A DNA stretch of 64,000 nucleotides from an uncultured Luminiphilus sp. GTDB lineage: Bacteria; Pseudomonadota; Gammaproteobacteria; Pseudomonadales; Halieaceae. This document shows, piece by piece, positions 56,662 through 64,000 of the stretch (positions are counted from its first letter, which is position 1; each line of letters opens with the position of its first letter). The stretch covers positions 1-64,000 of the forward strand of contig CALKNZ010000004.1 of assembly GCA_938091995.1 (NCBI GenBank), in the 5' to 3' direction. The notes beneath the pieces are model-generated. The model was not told the origin of the DNA, ran no database searches, and saw only the letters and a program-made list of their open reading frames with translations. Position numbers and translations under genes: made by a program.

Positions 56662-58131
56662 ATGTCTTTTGCTCCTATGCTCGAAACCGACGTGTCAGTC
56701 TGGTCGGGTGAGAGTGATGTCGTTGTTGTTGGCTTCGGTGGAGCTGGCGCTTGTGCGGCGATCGCGGCGGCCGATGCGGGCGCGTCGGTGATGGTCATGG
56801 AAGCCGCTTCGGCCTCTGGTGGCTCAACGGCGCTGTCGTCAGCCGAAATTTACCTGGGCGGCGGCACAAAAATTCAGAAGGCTGTGGGATACGAGGACAG
56901 TGTTGAGGATGTGTTTGGTTACCTCATGGATAGCAATGGGCCGCAAGCCGATGCCGAAAAAATTCGCAGCTATGCCGAAGGTGGCCCAGAGCATCTCGAT
57001 TGGTTGATGTCCCTGGGCGTACCCTTTAAGCCGTCAGAGCTAAAGGAGCGTGCGATGATGGCGCTGACAGATGATTGCCTGTTGTACACGGGAAGTGAGA
57101 ATGCTTGGCCCTACAATGAGCGCTATAAGCCGGCGCCAAGGGGGCACAACCTTGAAGTACAGGGCGACAACGGTGGGCCCCTGCTGACTAAAATTCTTTT
57201 GCAGCAAGTCGAGCAGCGGGAGGTCGCCATTCACTACGAAACGCGCGCCCTGAGACTCATTGTTAATGAGCATGGGCCAGAGCAGCGGGTCGTAGGCTTG
57301 GCTGTCAGGCAAAATATGGAGGAGCGCTACTTTCGCGCCACCATCGGGGTTGTTCTGTGTGCCGGAGGATTCATCATGAATGAAGCCATGGTCCGAGAGT
57401 ACTGTCCCCAATTTCTTGATAACAAAACTCAAATTGGTAATCCCAACGACACCGGTGCAGGAATACAAATGGGCCTGAGTGTCGGTGCTCGGGCAATCAA
57501 TATGCATGAAGGTTTTCTGAGTCTGCCTTTTTATCCCCCTGCGACACTCACTTTTGGCATTTTCGTCAATGGGCAGGGCCAGCGTTTTATTAATGAAGAC
57601 GCTTATCACGGTCGAATCGGCAGTTTTTTGGTGAATCAGAGTTACCCCGTGTATTTAATTCTCAACGTGGCGGATTACGGCAATTACGAAACAGAAAGCT
57701 GGTTGCAGGCCCCAGTGGTGGCCACCGGCGAAACCCTCGAGGAACTGGTGTCAGAATTGAAACTGCCACCGGGCCAGCTTGAACGGACGCTTGAGCGTTA
57801 TAACAGCGATATCGCTGCAGGTTCGGACACTTTGTTTCACAAGGATGCCAGTTGGTTGAAGACGATTGAAGCGCCTTTTGTGGCTTTAGATTGCACCCCG
57901 GGGGCGGGAGCGTTTTTTCCGTGTTTTACCCTCGGTGGACTTGAAACCACCGTCGAGGGCGCCGTGTGCTCTGTCAATGGGGGTGTGATACCCGGTCTAT
58001 ATGCCGCGGGTAGAACGGCTTGCGGAGTGCCCAGGCGCGGCGACGGTTATGCCTCCGGTAGTTCTGTGGGTGATGCCACATTCTCCGGGCGCCGGGCCGG
58101 GCGTAGCCTAGCGGCAGAGGGTTCTTTATGA
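56662..58131 (+). CDS. FAD-dependent 3-ketosteroid dehydrogenase-like flavoprotein
   Basis: 489 residues from the ATG at 56662 (a TTG at 56656 is unlikely). The FAD-binding N-terminus VVGFGGAGACAAIAAADAG is followed by GGSTALSSAEIYLGGG. The C-terminus has GLYAAGRTACGVPRRGDGYA and SGSSVGDATFSGRRAG. The fold is that of fumarate reductase, ketosteroid dehydrogenase and related enzymes. Delta1- or delta4-(5-alpha)-ketosteroid dehydrogenation is proposed from the divergent 5-alpha-reductase. The next gene starts with an ATGA overlap. Confidence 0.78.
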   Translation: MSFAPMLETDVSVWSGESDVVVVGFGGAGACAAIAAADAGASVMVMEAASASGGSTALSSAEIYLGGGTKIQKAVGYEDSVEDVFGYLMDSNGPQADAEKIRSYAEGGPEHLDWLMSLGVPFKPSELKERAMMALTDDCLLYTGSENAWPYNERYKPAPRGHNLEVQGDNGGPLLTKILLQQVEQREVAIHYETRALRLIVNEHGPEQRVVGLAVRQNMEERYFRATIGVVLCAGGFIMNEAMVREYCPQFLDNKTQIGNPNDTGAGIQMGLSVGARAINMHEGFLSLPFYPPATLTFGIFVNGQGQRFINEDAYHGRIGSFLVNQSYPVYLILNVADYGNYETESWLQAPVVATGETLEELVSELKLPPGQLERTLERYNSDIAAGSDTLFHKDASWLKTIEAPFVALDCTPGAGAFFPCFTLGGLETTVEGAVCSVNGGVIPGLYAAGRTACGVPRRGDGYASGSSVGDATFSGRRAGRSLAAEGSL

Positions 58132-58769
58132 ATCAGGATGACGTTTTATCGAGGCTTGATCGTCTGGAGTCCTTAGATGAAATTCGTCAGCTTGCGGCAA
58201 AGTATTCATTGGCTCTGGACATGCGAGATATCGACGCTCTCGTTAACCTGTTCGCCGAGGATATCCGCATTGGCCGGGACAAGGTGGGTCGCGCACATTT
58301 TAAGCAGTGGATGGATGACACCTTACGGGTGCAGTTTACCGGTACAGCCCACCACATCGGTAATCACATTATCGAATTTGAGGATCCTAACCGTGCAGTG
58401 GGTGTGGTCTACAGTAAAAATGAGCACGAGACACCCACAAAACAGGGTGGCTGTGAGTGGGTGATCATGCAGATGCTTTACTGGGACCATTACGAACGAC
58501 TTGAGGATCGCTGGTACTTCCGCCGCCGTTTACCTTGCTATTGGTACGCTACTGATCTCAATAAGCCACCCTGCGGAGACAATAAAATGCGCTGGCCCGA
58601 CCGAGACGACTATGAAGGGGCTTTCCACAGTCTTTTTCCAAGCTGGCAGAAATTTTGGGCACACCCGCCCTCTGAACATTTGCCTGCCGTTGCAGCACCT
58701 GCACCCTTTGAGAAATTTTTGGCAACGATGCGTGATGGCACTGTAGATCCGTCGATAAAAACTCGATGA
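58128..58769 (+). CDS. SnoaL-like / NTF2-fold protein
   Basis: 213 residues. The SnoaL_4 pattern is LDEIRQLAAKYSLALDMRDIDALVNLFAED..., with an Asp/Arg pair at the pocket entrance. Its ATG overlaps the flavoprotein stop, so the two act together. The fold includes ketosteroid isomerase, but the catalytic residues of that enzyme cannot be confirmed here. Confidence 0.78.
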   Translation: MNQDDVLSRLDRLESLDEIRQLAAKYSLALDMRDIDALVNLFAEDIRIGRDKVGRAHFKQWMDDTLRVQFTGTAHHIGNHIIEFEDPNRAVGVVYSKNEHETPTKQGGCEWVIMQMLYWDHYERLEDRWYFRRRLPCYWYATDLNKPPCGDNKMRWPDRDDYEGAFHSLFPSWQKFWAHPPSEHLPAVAAPAPFEKFLATMRDGTVDPSIKTR

Positions 58770-58803
58770 CGCTAGCGGCAGGCAGCAAAAAGAGGTTGTA
58801 AAA

Positions 58804-59883
58804 ATGAAGTATCCGCATCTGTATGGCCCTCTTAAAATGGGTGACCTGGAGCTTCGCAATCGTGTTGTGATGGCGCCCATGACGCGCAGCCGAGCCCGGC
58901 AGAGCGACGACGCCGTGTCGGAGTTACAGGCAAACTACTACGGACAACGTGCGGATGCTGGACTCATAGTTACCGAGGGTGTGCATCCCTCGGCTGATGG
59001 CAAGGGGTACAACCGCACCCCCGGAATTTACGACGATTTACATACGACCGCTTGGTCATCTGTGACCGAAAGAGTCCATGATCGAGGAGGTTTGATCGCC
59101 TGTCAGCTGATGCACTGCGGTCGCGTCGGTCATGCCCTGAATAAAGGGCGGAACACCCGATTTTTAGCACCATCAGCATTGCCTGCCAAAGCGGAAATTT
59201 TTACCGAGTCAGGGATGCAGCCCATGCCGATCCCCGAAGCCATGACCTTGGCTGACATCAAATCGGTTGTAGCTGACTATCAATCAGCCACAAGGAGGGC
59301 ACTACAAGCCGGGTTCGATGCCGTGGAGCTTCACTGTGCATCGGGGTACTTGCCCGCTCAATTTTTAGCGACGGGGAGTAATCTTCGCGATGACCAGTAT
59401 GGTGGCTGTCTACAGAATCGGCTGCGTTTTATTGACGAACTGCTGCAGGCGATCAAAGCTGAGGCCGGAGCGGGACGTATCGGTCTGAGAATCTCCCCCG
59501 GCAACGCCTATAACGATCACGTTGATGATAATCCGCTAGAGACTTATACCGAGCTTCTTAAATTGGCGAGCAGCTTAGGACTTGCGTGGGTACATGCGAT
59601 TCGTATGGCATCAACAGGTATTGATAGTCTGGCGCTGAGTCGTAGATATTTTTCCGGTGCATTAATTGGTAGTGACAGTTTCGATGCGGCGGAGGCCGAT
59701 GAGTTTATCGCCGACGGTCGTGTCGACGCGGTGTCCTTTGGGCGCGCGTATATCGCCAATCCTGATTTGGTAACCAGGTTTGCCCTGGATGCGCCTTTAA
59801 ATGCACTGGATAAGCGAACAATCTACGCGGGAGAGGGTGCGGGGGGCTACACAGATTATCCGAGTTTGTCGGCCGAGGGTTGA
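58804..59883 (+). CDS. Old yellow enzyme family alkene reductase
   Basis: 359 residues, FMN barrel: LYGPLKMGDLELRNRVVMAPMTRSRA is the classical start, and QLMHCGRVGH and SFGRAYIANPDLV are family features. The substrate-binding His-x-x-Asn normally in HGANGYL reads HCASGYL, so the Asn is Ser while the neighbouring Tyr stays. This should change how a carbonyl is held. Related enzymes reduce enones, including steroid enones. Confidence 0.88.
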   Translation: MKYPHLYGPLKMGDLELRNRVVMAPMTRSRARQSDDAVSELQANYYGQRADAGLIVTEGVHPSADGKGYNRTPGIYDDLHTTAWSSVTERVHDRGGLIACQLMHCGRVGHALNKGRNTRFLAPSALPAKAEIFTESGMQPMPIPEAMTLADIKSVVADYQSATRRALQAGFDAVELHCASGYLPAQFLATGSNLRDDQYGGCLQNRLRFIDELLQAIKAEAGAGRIGLRISPGNAYNDHVDDNPLETYTELLKLASSLGLAWVHAIRMASTGIDSLALSRRYFSGALIGSDSFDAAEADEFIADGRVDAVSFGRAYIANPDLVTRFALDAPLNALDKRTIYAGEGAGGYTDYPSLSAEG

Positions 59884-60068
59884 TGTTGGCTCGCAGCGGT
59901 TGTTCTCTGATGACATTGTCACCGATAAATCCAATTTAGACCCAGAGAAAAAGCCTTTATTAATATTGACTGGCCGCACATGATGGCCGGTAACATTGAG
60001 AGTCTGCGACGATGAGTATGTTGCAACCTTCTCGTAAATGATTGCCATGATGGCTAGAGGAACAGACC

Positions 60069-60938
60069 ATGCCAATGCCCACTGACGTGCCCGTCATTGA
60101 TCTCATGCTAGCAGTGCCTAACGATGACACGTCAAATTTCTATGATTTTATTCGTCCGTTGTTGATGGACGAGCAGAGTCGGGAAATGTTCAAAATGCCT
60201 GCCCAGTACATGTTTAAAGATCTTCCCAAGGTGGGGAAGCGCGATGATTATATTGCCTACACGCTCGAAAAAATGGATGAGTTCAATATCGAAAAAGCGA
60301 TGTTGGGTGTGGATGAGGGGCAGTACGAAACGCAAAATGAAGCGGTGAGAAAGCATCCAGATCGGTTCTTTGCATCCTATGACTGCAATCCTAACAACGG
60401 TATGGAGGAGGTTCGTAAAATTCGTCGTCTTAAAGACGCGTACGACATTAAGTCGGTCAATGCATTCCCCGCGGGACTCTGCCCGCAGGTTTCCCTGGCC
60501 GATAAAAAGTGGTATCCCATTTTTGTGACCTGCATTGATTTAGATATTCCCTTTTGCCCTTGTGTCGGTGTGCCCGGGCCCCGAATTCCCATGGAACCTC
60601 AGAAGGTAGAACACCTCGACGAAATCTGCTGGTTTTTTCCTGAGTTAAAAGTGGTGATGAAGCACGGCGCAGAGCCCTGGACAGATCTGGCTTGGAAATT
60701 GATGTTGAAATACGAAAACCTGTTTTATATGACCAGTGCCTTTGCCCCCAAGCACTACCCAAAAGACATTGTTCATTTCGCCAACACCCGGGGTGCCGAC
60801 AAGATAATGTATGCCGGCTATTTTCCCATGGGTTTATCCTTGGAAAGAATCTTCGCAGACATGCCGGATGTGCCTTTTAAGGACGAAGTGTGGCCCAAGT
60901 TTTTGCATGAGAATGCCCGAAGGGTCTTCAAGCTTTAA
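60069..60938 (+). CDS. Amidohydrolase-like protein lacking the HxH motif
   Basis: 289 residues with an amidohydro_2 TIM-barrel pattern (EKMDEFNIEKAMLGVDEGQ, RKHPDRFFASYDCNPN and KPVVMKH-like KVVMKHGAEPW). The N-terminal metal motif, usually DxHxH, reads VIDLMLAVPND without His, and the late GSDxP region reads MYAGYFPMG. It may have lost metal-dependent hydrolysis or bind differently. Preceded by a 185-bp gap in which I see no gene. Confidence 0.72.
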   Translation: MPMPTDVPVIDLMLAVPNDDTSNFYDFIRPLLMDEQSREMFKMPAQYMFKDLPKVGKRDDYIAYTLEKMDEFNIEKAMLGVDEGQYETQNEAVRKHPDRFFASYDCNPNNGMEEVRKIRRLKDAYDIKSVNAFPAGLCPQVSLADKKWYPIFVTCIDLDIPFCPCVGVPGPRIPMEPQKVEHLDEICWFFPELKVVMKHGAEPWTDLAWKLMLKYENLFYMTSAFAPKHYPKDIVHFANTRGADKIMYAGYFPMGLSLERIFADMPDVPFKDEVWPKFLHENARRVFKL

Positions 60939-61010
60939 ACCCCTGCAGTTATAGGTGGCGTCGCCGCATGTCAGCCGCGTGCATGCCTACAACCCCGGTG
61001 ACTCATTCAT

Positions 61011-61469
61011 TTACGGGTAAAAAATGGAGATCGTGTCGACGATACACGCAGGGCGGTCGGCACCTTGGGCAGTAATGGTGACGCGAATGGTAGCCTTGTA
61101 CCCGCCTTTGTTTTCCTCTACCGCAATAATTTCGCCCGTTGCGGTAATGTCCGAATTAACAGGTACGGGAGCCGGGAAACGAATTTTCTCAGTGCCGTAA
61201 TTAACGCCCATTGATACGTTGTCCACTTGAATAAGATCGGGCAGAAAGCAGTTAGCTAAAGATAGCGTGAGATAGCCGTGGGCAATGGTTGTACCAAAAG
61301 GCCCTTGGGCAGCTTTCTCGGGATCTACATGAATCCATTGATGATCGCCGGTCGCCTCTGCGAACTGATTGATACGTTCCTGGGTGACGCAAAGGCTCGC
61401 CGTAGGGCCTAGTGTTGTACCGGTCATATTCATAAGGTCTTTCGGATGGGCGACTTGAGTGGTAGACAT
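61011..61469 (-). CDS. MaoC-like (R)-hydratase
   Basis: 152 residues from the ATG at 61469 (AGGAG at 8 bp); a GTG at 61505 is the alternative. The hydratase-2 motif ATGDHQWIHVDPEKA (Asp and His spaced as in active enzymes) and FGTTIAHGYLTLSL are clear. It likely hydrates a trans-2-enoyl-CoA in side-chain beta-oxidation, in concert with the acyl-CoA dehydrogenase pair at 28787-31101. Confidence 0.88.
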   Translation of the reverse strand: MSTTQVAHPKDLMNMTGTTLGPTASLCVTQERINQFAEATGDHQWIHVDPEKAAQGPFGTTIAHGYLTLSLANCFLPDLIQVDNVSMGVNYGTEKIRFPAPVPVNSDITATGEIIAVEENKGGYKATIRVTITAQGADRPACIVDTISIFYP

Positions 61470-61642
61470 GTGGAGTACTCCTAGGGGGCCGTGGGCAACG
61501 ATCACGGATAGGAAAAGGGTTGCCGGGGTTGATGCGTTATCTGAGGAGTCCGATACTGGCGGCAGATTTCTTTTAGCGCAAATACCCGTATCACGTATTT
61601 AGACGATGTTATGCGTTGGCTTTATTGGGAGGGTAATGCTTG

Positions 61643-62437
61643 ATGGATAGGGATGCTCGGATGCGGCAATACGATGGCAAGGTGGTGGTGGTAACAGGAG
61701 GTGCGGGGCATATTGGTCGCGCTATCTGCCAGAGCTTTTTAGATGAGGGCGCACAAGTTATTGCTTGTGGGCGCCATGATCCGCAGCACCCCATAGGTAG
61801 CGGGGAAAAACAGGCCACGTTCTTCGCGGCCGACCTGCGGGATGCTGAAGGTTCGCAATCCCTCGTTAACTTCGCTGTGCAGCGATTCGGCCGAATTGAC
61901 ATTCTCATCAACAATGCCGGAGGCAGTCCTCCCGTTGAGGCTGCTAAGGCCAGCCCCAGGCTGACTGAAAAAATTGTGGCACTCAATCTAGTGGCCCCCT
62001 TAGTGCTCTCTCAGCAGGCCCATGTGGCTTTGTCAGCCAATGAATCCCCAGGGTGTATTGTTAATATTGCAAGTGTCAGTGGGGTAAGGCCCTCACCTGG
62101 CACGACTGCGTATGGCGCGGCGAAAGCTGGGTTGCTCAGCAGTACCCGTTCATTAGCCATGGAGTGGGGGCCGAATATTCGTGTCAATGCTATTGTCGTT
62201 GGGCTGGTGCATAACGACGCGGGTATTGACCATTATGGCGGTGCTCAGGGTTTTCAACGGGTGGCTGATATGTTGCCCTTGAAACGTATGGCGGCGCCTG
62301 AAGACGTGGCTAACGCAGTTCTTATGCTGTGTGATGCCAAGGCTGCGTATATCTCAGGTGCAGCGTTAGAGGTGGACGGGGGTGGAGAGGTGCCCGTCTT
62401 CCTCCATCTTGCTAGCGAGGCTGCTGCAGCCAAATAG
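61643..62437 (+). CDS. Short-chain dehydrogenase/reductase
   Basis: 264 residues from the ATG at 61643 behind GGAGGG (a TTG one codon earlier is unlikely). Motifs: VVVTGGAGHIGRAI, NIASVSGVRPSPG and YGAAK; C-terminal VDGGGEVPVF. Divergent from the MaoC gene, so possibly acting on the hydroxyacyl product. Its 3' end overlaps the DUF3604 gene by 26 bp in convergent orientation. Confidence 0.85.
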   Translation: MDRDARMRQYDGKVVVVTGGAGHIGRAICQSFLDEGAQVIACGRHDPQHPIGSGEKQATFFAADLRDAEGSQSLVNFAVQRFGRIDILINNAGGSPPVEAAKASPRLTEKIVALNLVAPLVLSQQAHVALSANESPGCIVNIASVSGVRPSPGTTAYGAAKAGLLSSTRSLAMEWGPNIRVNAIVVGLVHNDAGIDHYGGAQGFQRVADMLPLKRMAAPEDVANAVLMLCDAKAAYISGAALEVDGGGEVPVFLHLASEAAAAK

Positions 62438-64000
62438 GTGATGTCCAGGCGCGTTCGCGAATAGTGGGGGTGTAAAACGCTTCTTCACTGGCTATACGGC
62501 AGCAGTTTTTAAAGGCGTTGTCAGCAGCACCTAGGGCCTCGGCCCTTAGGGTTGAAGCCGCCAGCTGATCAGGACAAGCCGCAGAAAGTGGGTTCACCCC
62601 CAGCTTTTGACATTGCAGTGTGCTCCAGCGGCAGCTGGGTGTTTCTAGCACTCGCACGTAATAAAAAGCAGACTGATTGGGGGTTGGATCAGGGTCACTC
62701 CAGACAGCACATAAACTGGCGCTCCCTTGAGCTGTCGCAGCGCAGGTATGGGGGTCTACGCCAAGTCCATCGACCACTGCACCAGCGACATCGTAGGTGC
62801 GTTCATGAGTAGCGCCCTTGTCATCAACCCAACCCTTTATAATTTGGAGGCGTTCCAAGGGATTGCTGGGGAAATTCTCCGAACCTAAGTCCCGCTGCGC
62901 AGAAACGTAGAATTGTGGGTATTCGTCGTTAAGCGGTTGGCTGAGAACCCCTCCCATAGGCACGCCATTTTCATAAGCAAAAGGAATAGCGGCTGGATTT
63001 TCGCAGAGATTTTCTGGGTAATTTCCGGCAAAGAAGCGAACAATAGGGCGTGTTCCGGAGGTGGCATAGGCCTCTCTGCGGCGCATGGCGTCAAAAAGCG
63101 CATCGCGCCTATTTTCCTCCGCCCACACGACCGCGAGGCCCCCAGGATTGGATACAAAATGATCCTGAATGTTGCGAAATCCTGCGTCTCTAGAGCCCAG
63201 ATGACCAACATAAGCACGTTCTTGAGCGCCCCCAGCAGTCGCGGTGTGGGTATCGGTACTGCCGATAAACCCGGGCATGAAAGGGTTTAATCCCAGGGTC
63301 GTTTCAAGGGCTAGTCCATCTTTGAGCACATTACGCATCATGTTTCGACGGTGAAAAGCCTCTACACCCACGGCTTTACCCTGTTCGGAGCGCATCTTGC
63401 CTTCGACGGAGCCCAGCATGTGAAGGTTGTCGGCGGGAATCTGCTCGAAGTCACACAGCTCATCCTCGGTATCTACGCCTATCCCTTGGAGGCGATCAAA
63501 CCGACACTCCGAGGCTCCTTTATGCTGAATTAATTCAACTAGCGGTTCTAAAGCTCTTCGATTCTGTAATTCTTCGAGGTTAGCTGGGTCAGGAAACATC
63601 AGACCGCCCCCAAGGTTGCTGTTATGAGGTATCGCCATAACATCGCAGCCATTGTTTTTATCTAGACATTGTTCACGCAGTTGCCGCCACAGTTCTGGTA
63701 CCTGATTACCGCTGTCAAAAACAGAAATGGGGTTCTCAGTAACGGTTTCATTACGGAAAATCACGTTGCGATGTAAGTTGGCAGCTTCTTGTCCTTGCGT
63801 GTACTCATAACCCACAAACGCACTGAACTCACAGCCTTTGGACGTATCGTTATGACGCTCGGCAGCTTCTCGAATATCCTTCCAGACACCCGTTGCCGCT
63901 TTAGTGCAGTCGCCAAGATCGCAAATAAATGAGCGTTCGGGTGCAACACCGTCCATGCCCCCTGAGAGTGTCCATTGTGAGGCCGCGTACAACTGTACCC
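62412..64000 (-). CDS. DUF3604 family protein, N-terminus beyond the right edge
   Basis: The frame is open from the right edge to the stop at 62412, about 529 residues. Aligned by eye with the DUF3604 protein at 53689, roughly 200 N-terminal residues, including the signal and the HxH metal motif, are outside the window. Shared blocks include FVGYEYTQG, NLHRNVIF, GFIGSTDTHTATAGG and ESAFYYVRVLE-type endings (here SAFYYVRVLETP). Numerous cysteines (for example CDLGDC) suggest disulfides in an exported protein. Confidence 0.85.
   Translation of the reverse strand, partial: VQLYAASQWTLSGGMDGVAPERSFICDLGDCTKAATGVWKDIREAAERHNDTSKGCEFSAFVGYEYTQGQEAANLHRNVIFRNETVTENPISVFDSGNQVPELWRQLREQCLDKNNGCDVMAIPHNSNLGGGLMFPDPANLEELQNRRALEPLVELIQHKGASECRFDRLQGIGVDTEDELCDFEQIPADNLHMLGSVEGKMRSEQGKAVGVEAFHRRNMMRNVLKDGLALETTLGLNPFMPGFIGSTDTHTATAGGAQERAYVGHLGSRDAGFRNIQDHFVSNPGGLAVVWAEENRRDALFDAMRRREAYATSGTRPIVRFFAGNYPENLCENPAAIPFAYENGVPMGGVLSQPLNDEYPQFYVSAQRDLGSENFPSNPLERLQIIKGWVDDKGATHERTYDVAGAVVDGLGVDPHTCAATAQGSASLCAVWSDPDPTPNQSAFYYVRVLETPSCRWSTLQCQKLGVNPLSAACPDQLAASTLRAEALGAADNAFKNCCRIASEEAFYTPTIRERAWTSPIWLQQPR

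Noticed and set aside
59884-60068. Possible terminator hairpin (GGCC arms) after the second old yellow enzyme gene
   Set aside because: Arms are short and no T-run follows, so it does not qualify as an intrinsic terminator.
61580-61605. Inverted repeat AAATAC...GTATTT between the MaoC and SDR genes as an operator
   Set aside because: Six-base arms with a 9-base spacer and only one copy; too weak without comparison to other genomes.

Overview
The window is a photosynthesis gene cluster (about 1-22.8 kb) followed by an accessory region that looks like steroid or terpenoid metabolism (about 23-64 kb). The phototrophy genes are of the purple-bacterial type: quinone-type reaction centre genes pufL and pufM, the start of pufC, chlorophyllide a reductase bchXYZ, bchC, magnesium chelatase bchI and bchD, bchO, and the spirilloxanthin-type carotenoid genes crtB, crtC, crtD, crtE, crtF and crtI. 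Together with TonB-dependent uptake, RND efflux and many Rieske oxygenases, SDRs and acyl-CoA enzymes, this suggests a marine gammaproteobacterial aerobic anoxygenic phototroph of the OM60/NOR5 (Halieaceae) kind. That placement is inferred from gene content; no rRNA gene or other marker is present. I found no rRNA, tRNA, CRISPR array or insertion sequence.

Region 1 (1-9.3 kb, minus strand): crtE-crtF, then bchC-bchX-bchY-bchZ-pufQ(putative)-pufL-pufM-pufC. Most junctions overlap, and pufC runs off the left edge. No light-harvesting pufB/pufA genes lie upstream of pufL, where they usually are. Region 2 (9.3-22.8 kb): crtC (+), crtI-crtB (-), bchI-bchD-bchO (-), an alpha/beta hydrolase (+), a DUF2306-like membrane protein-crtD (-), a cytochrome P450 (+) and an ATP-grasp enzyme (-). 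Four promoter regions (bchC, crtE/crtC, crtI, bchI/hydrolase) each carry two TGT-N12-ACA sites, exact or with one mismatch, 7-8 bp apart. This is the known arrangement of PpsR/CrtJ operators, so one redox/light-responsive repressor probably controls the cluster.

Region 3 (23-32.6 kb): an RND pump with its adaptor, two KshA-like Rieske oxygenases, a pair of acyl-CoA dehydrogenases, and a decayed acyl-CoA synthetase fragment. Region 4 (32.7-39.6 kb): three SDRs, a large TonB-dependent receptor, an SRPBCC protein and a metallo-beta-lactamase-fold lipoprotein. Region 5 (39.9-46.6 kb, minus): a tight seven-gene operon of amidohydrolase, Rieske oxygenase, SDR, acetoacetate decarboxylase-like protein, SnoaL-like protein, DUF1214 protein and sulfotransferase.

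Region 6 (46.9-64 kb): a TetR regulator divergent from a CYP125-like P450, which heads a plus-strand series (SDR, phosphatase, old yellow enzyme, SRPBCC, SDR, DUF3604 lipoprotein). A bacterial homologue of steroid 5-alpha-reductase follows, divergent from a ketosteroid-dehydrogenase-like flavoprotein. After these come a SnoaL-like protein, a second old yellow enzyme, an amidohydrolase-like protein, a MaoC hydratase, an SDR and a second DUF3604 protein cut by the right edge. The enzyme types (P450, Rieske ring hydroxylases, 5-alpha-reductase, ketosteroid dehydrogenase, acyl-CoA enzymes) suggest uptake and remodelling of a polycyclic isoprenoid, but no ring-cleavage dioxygenase is present and the substrate is unknown.
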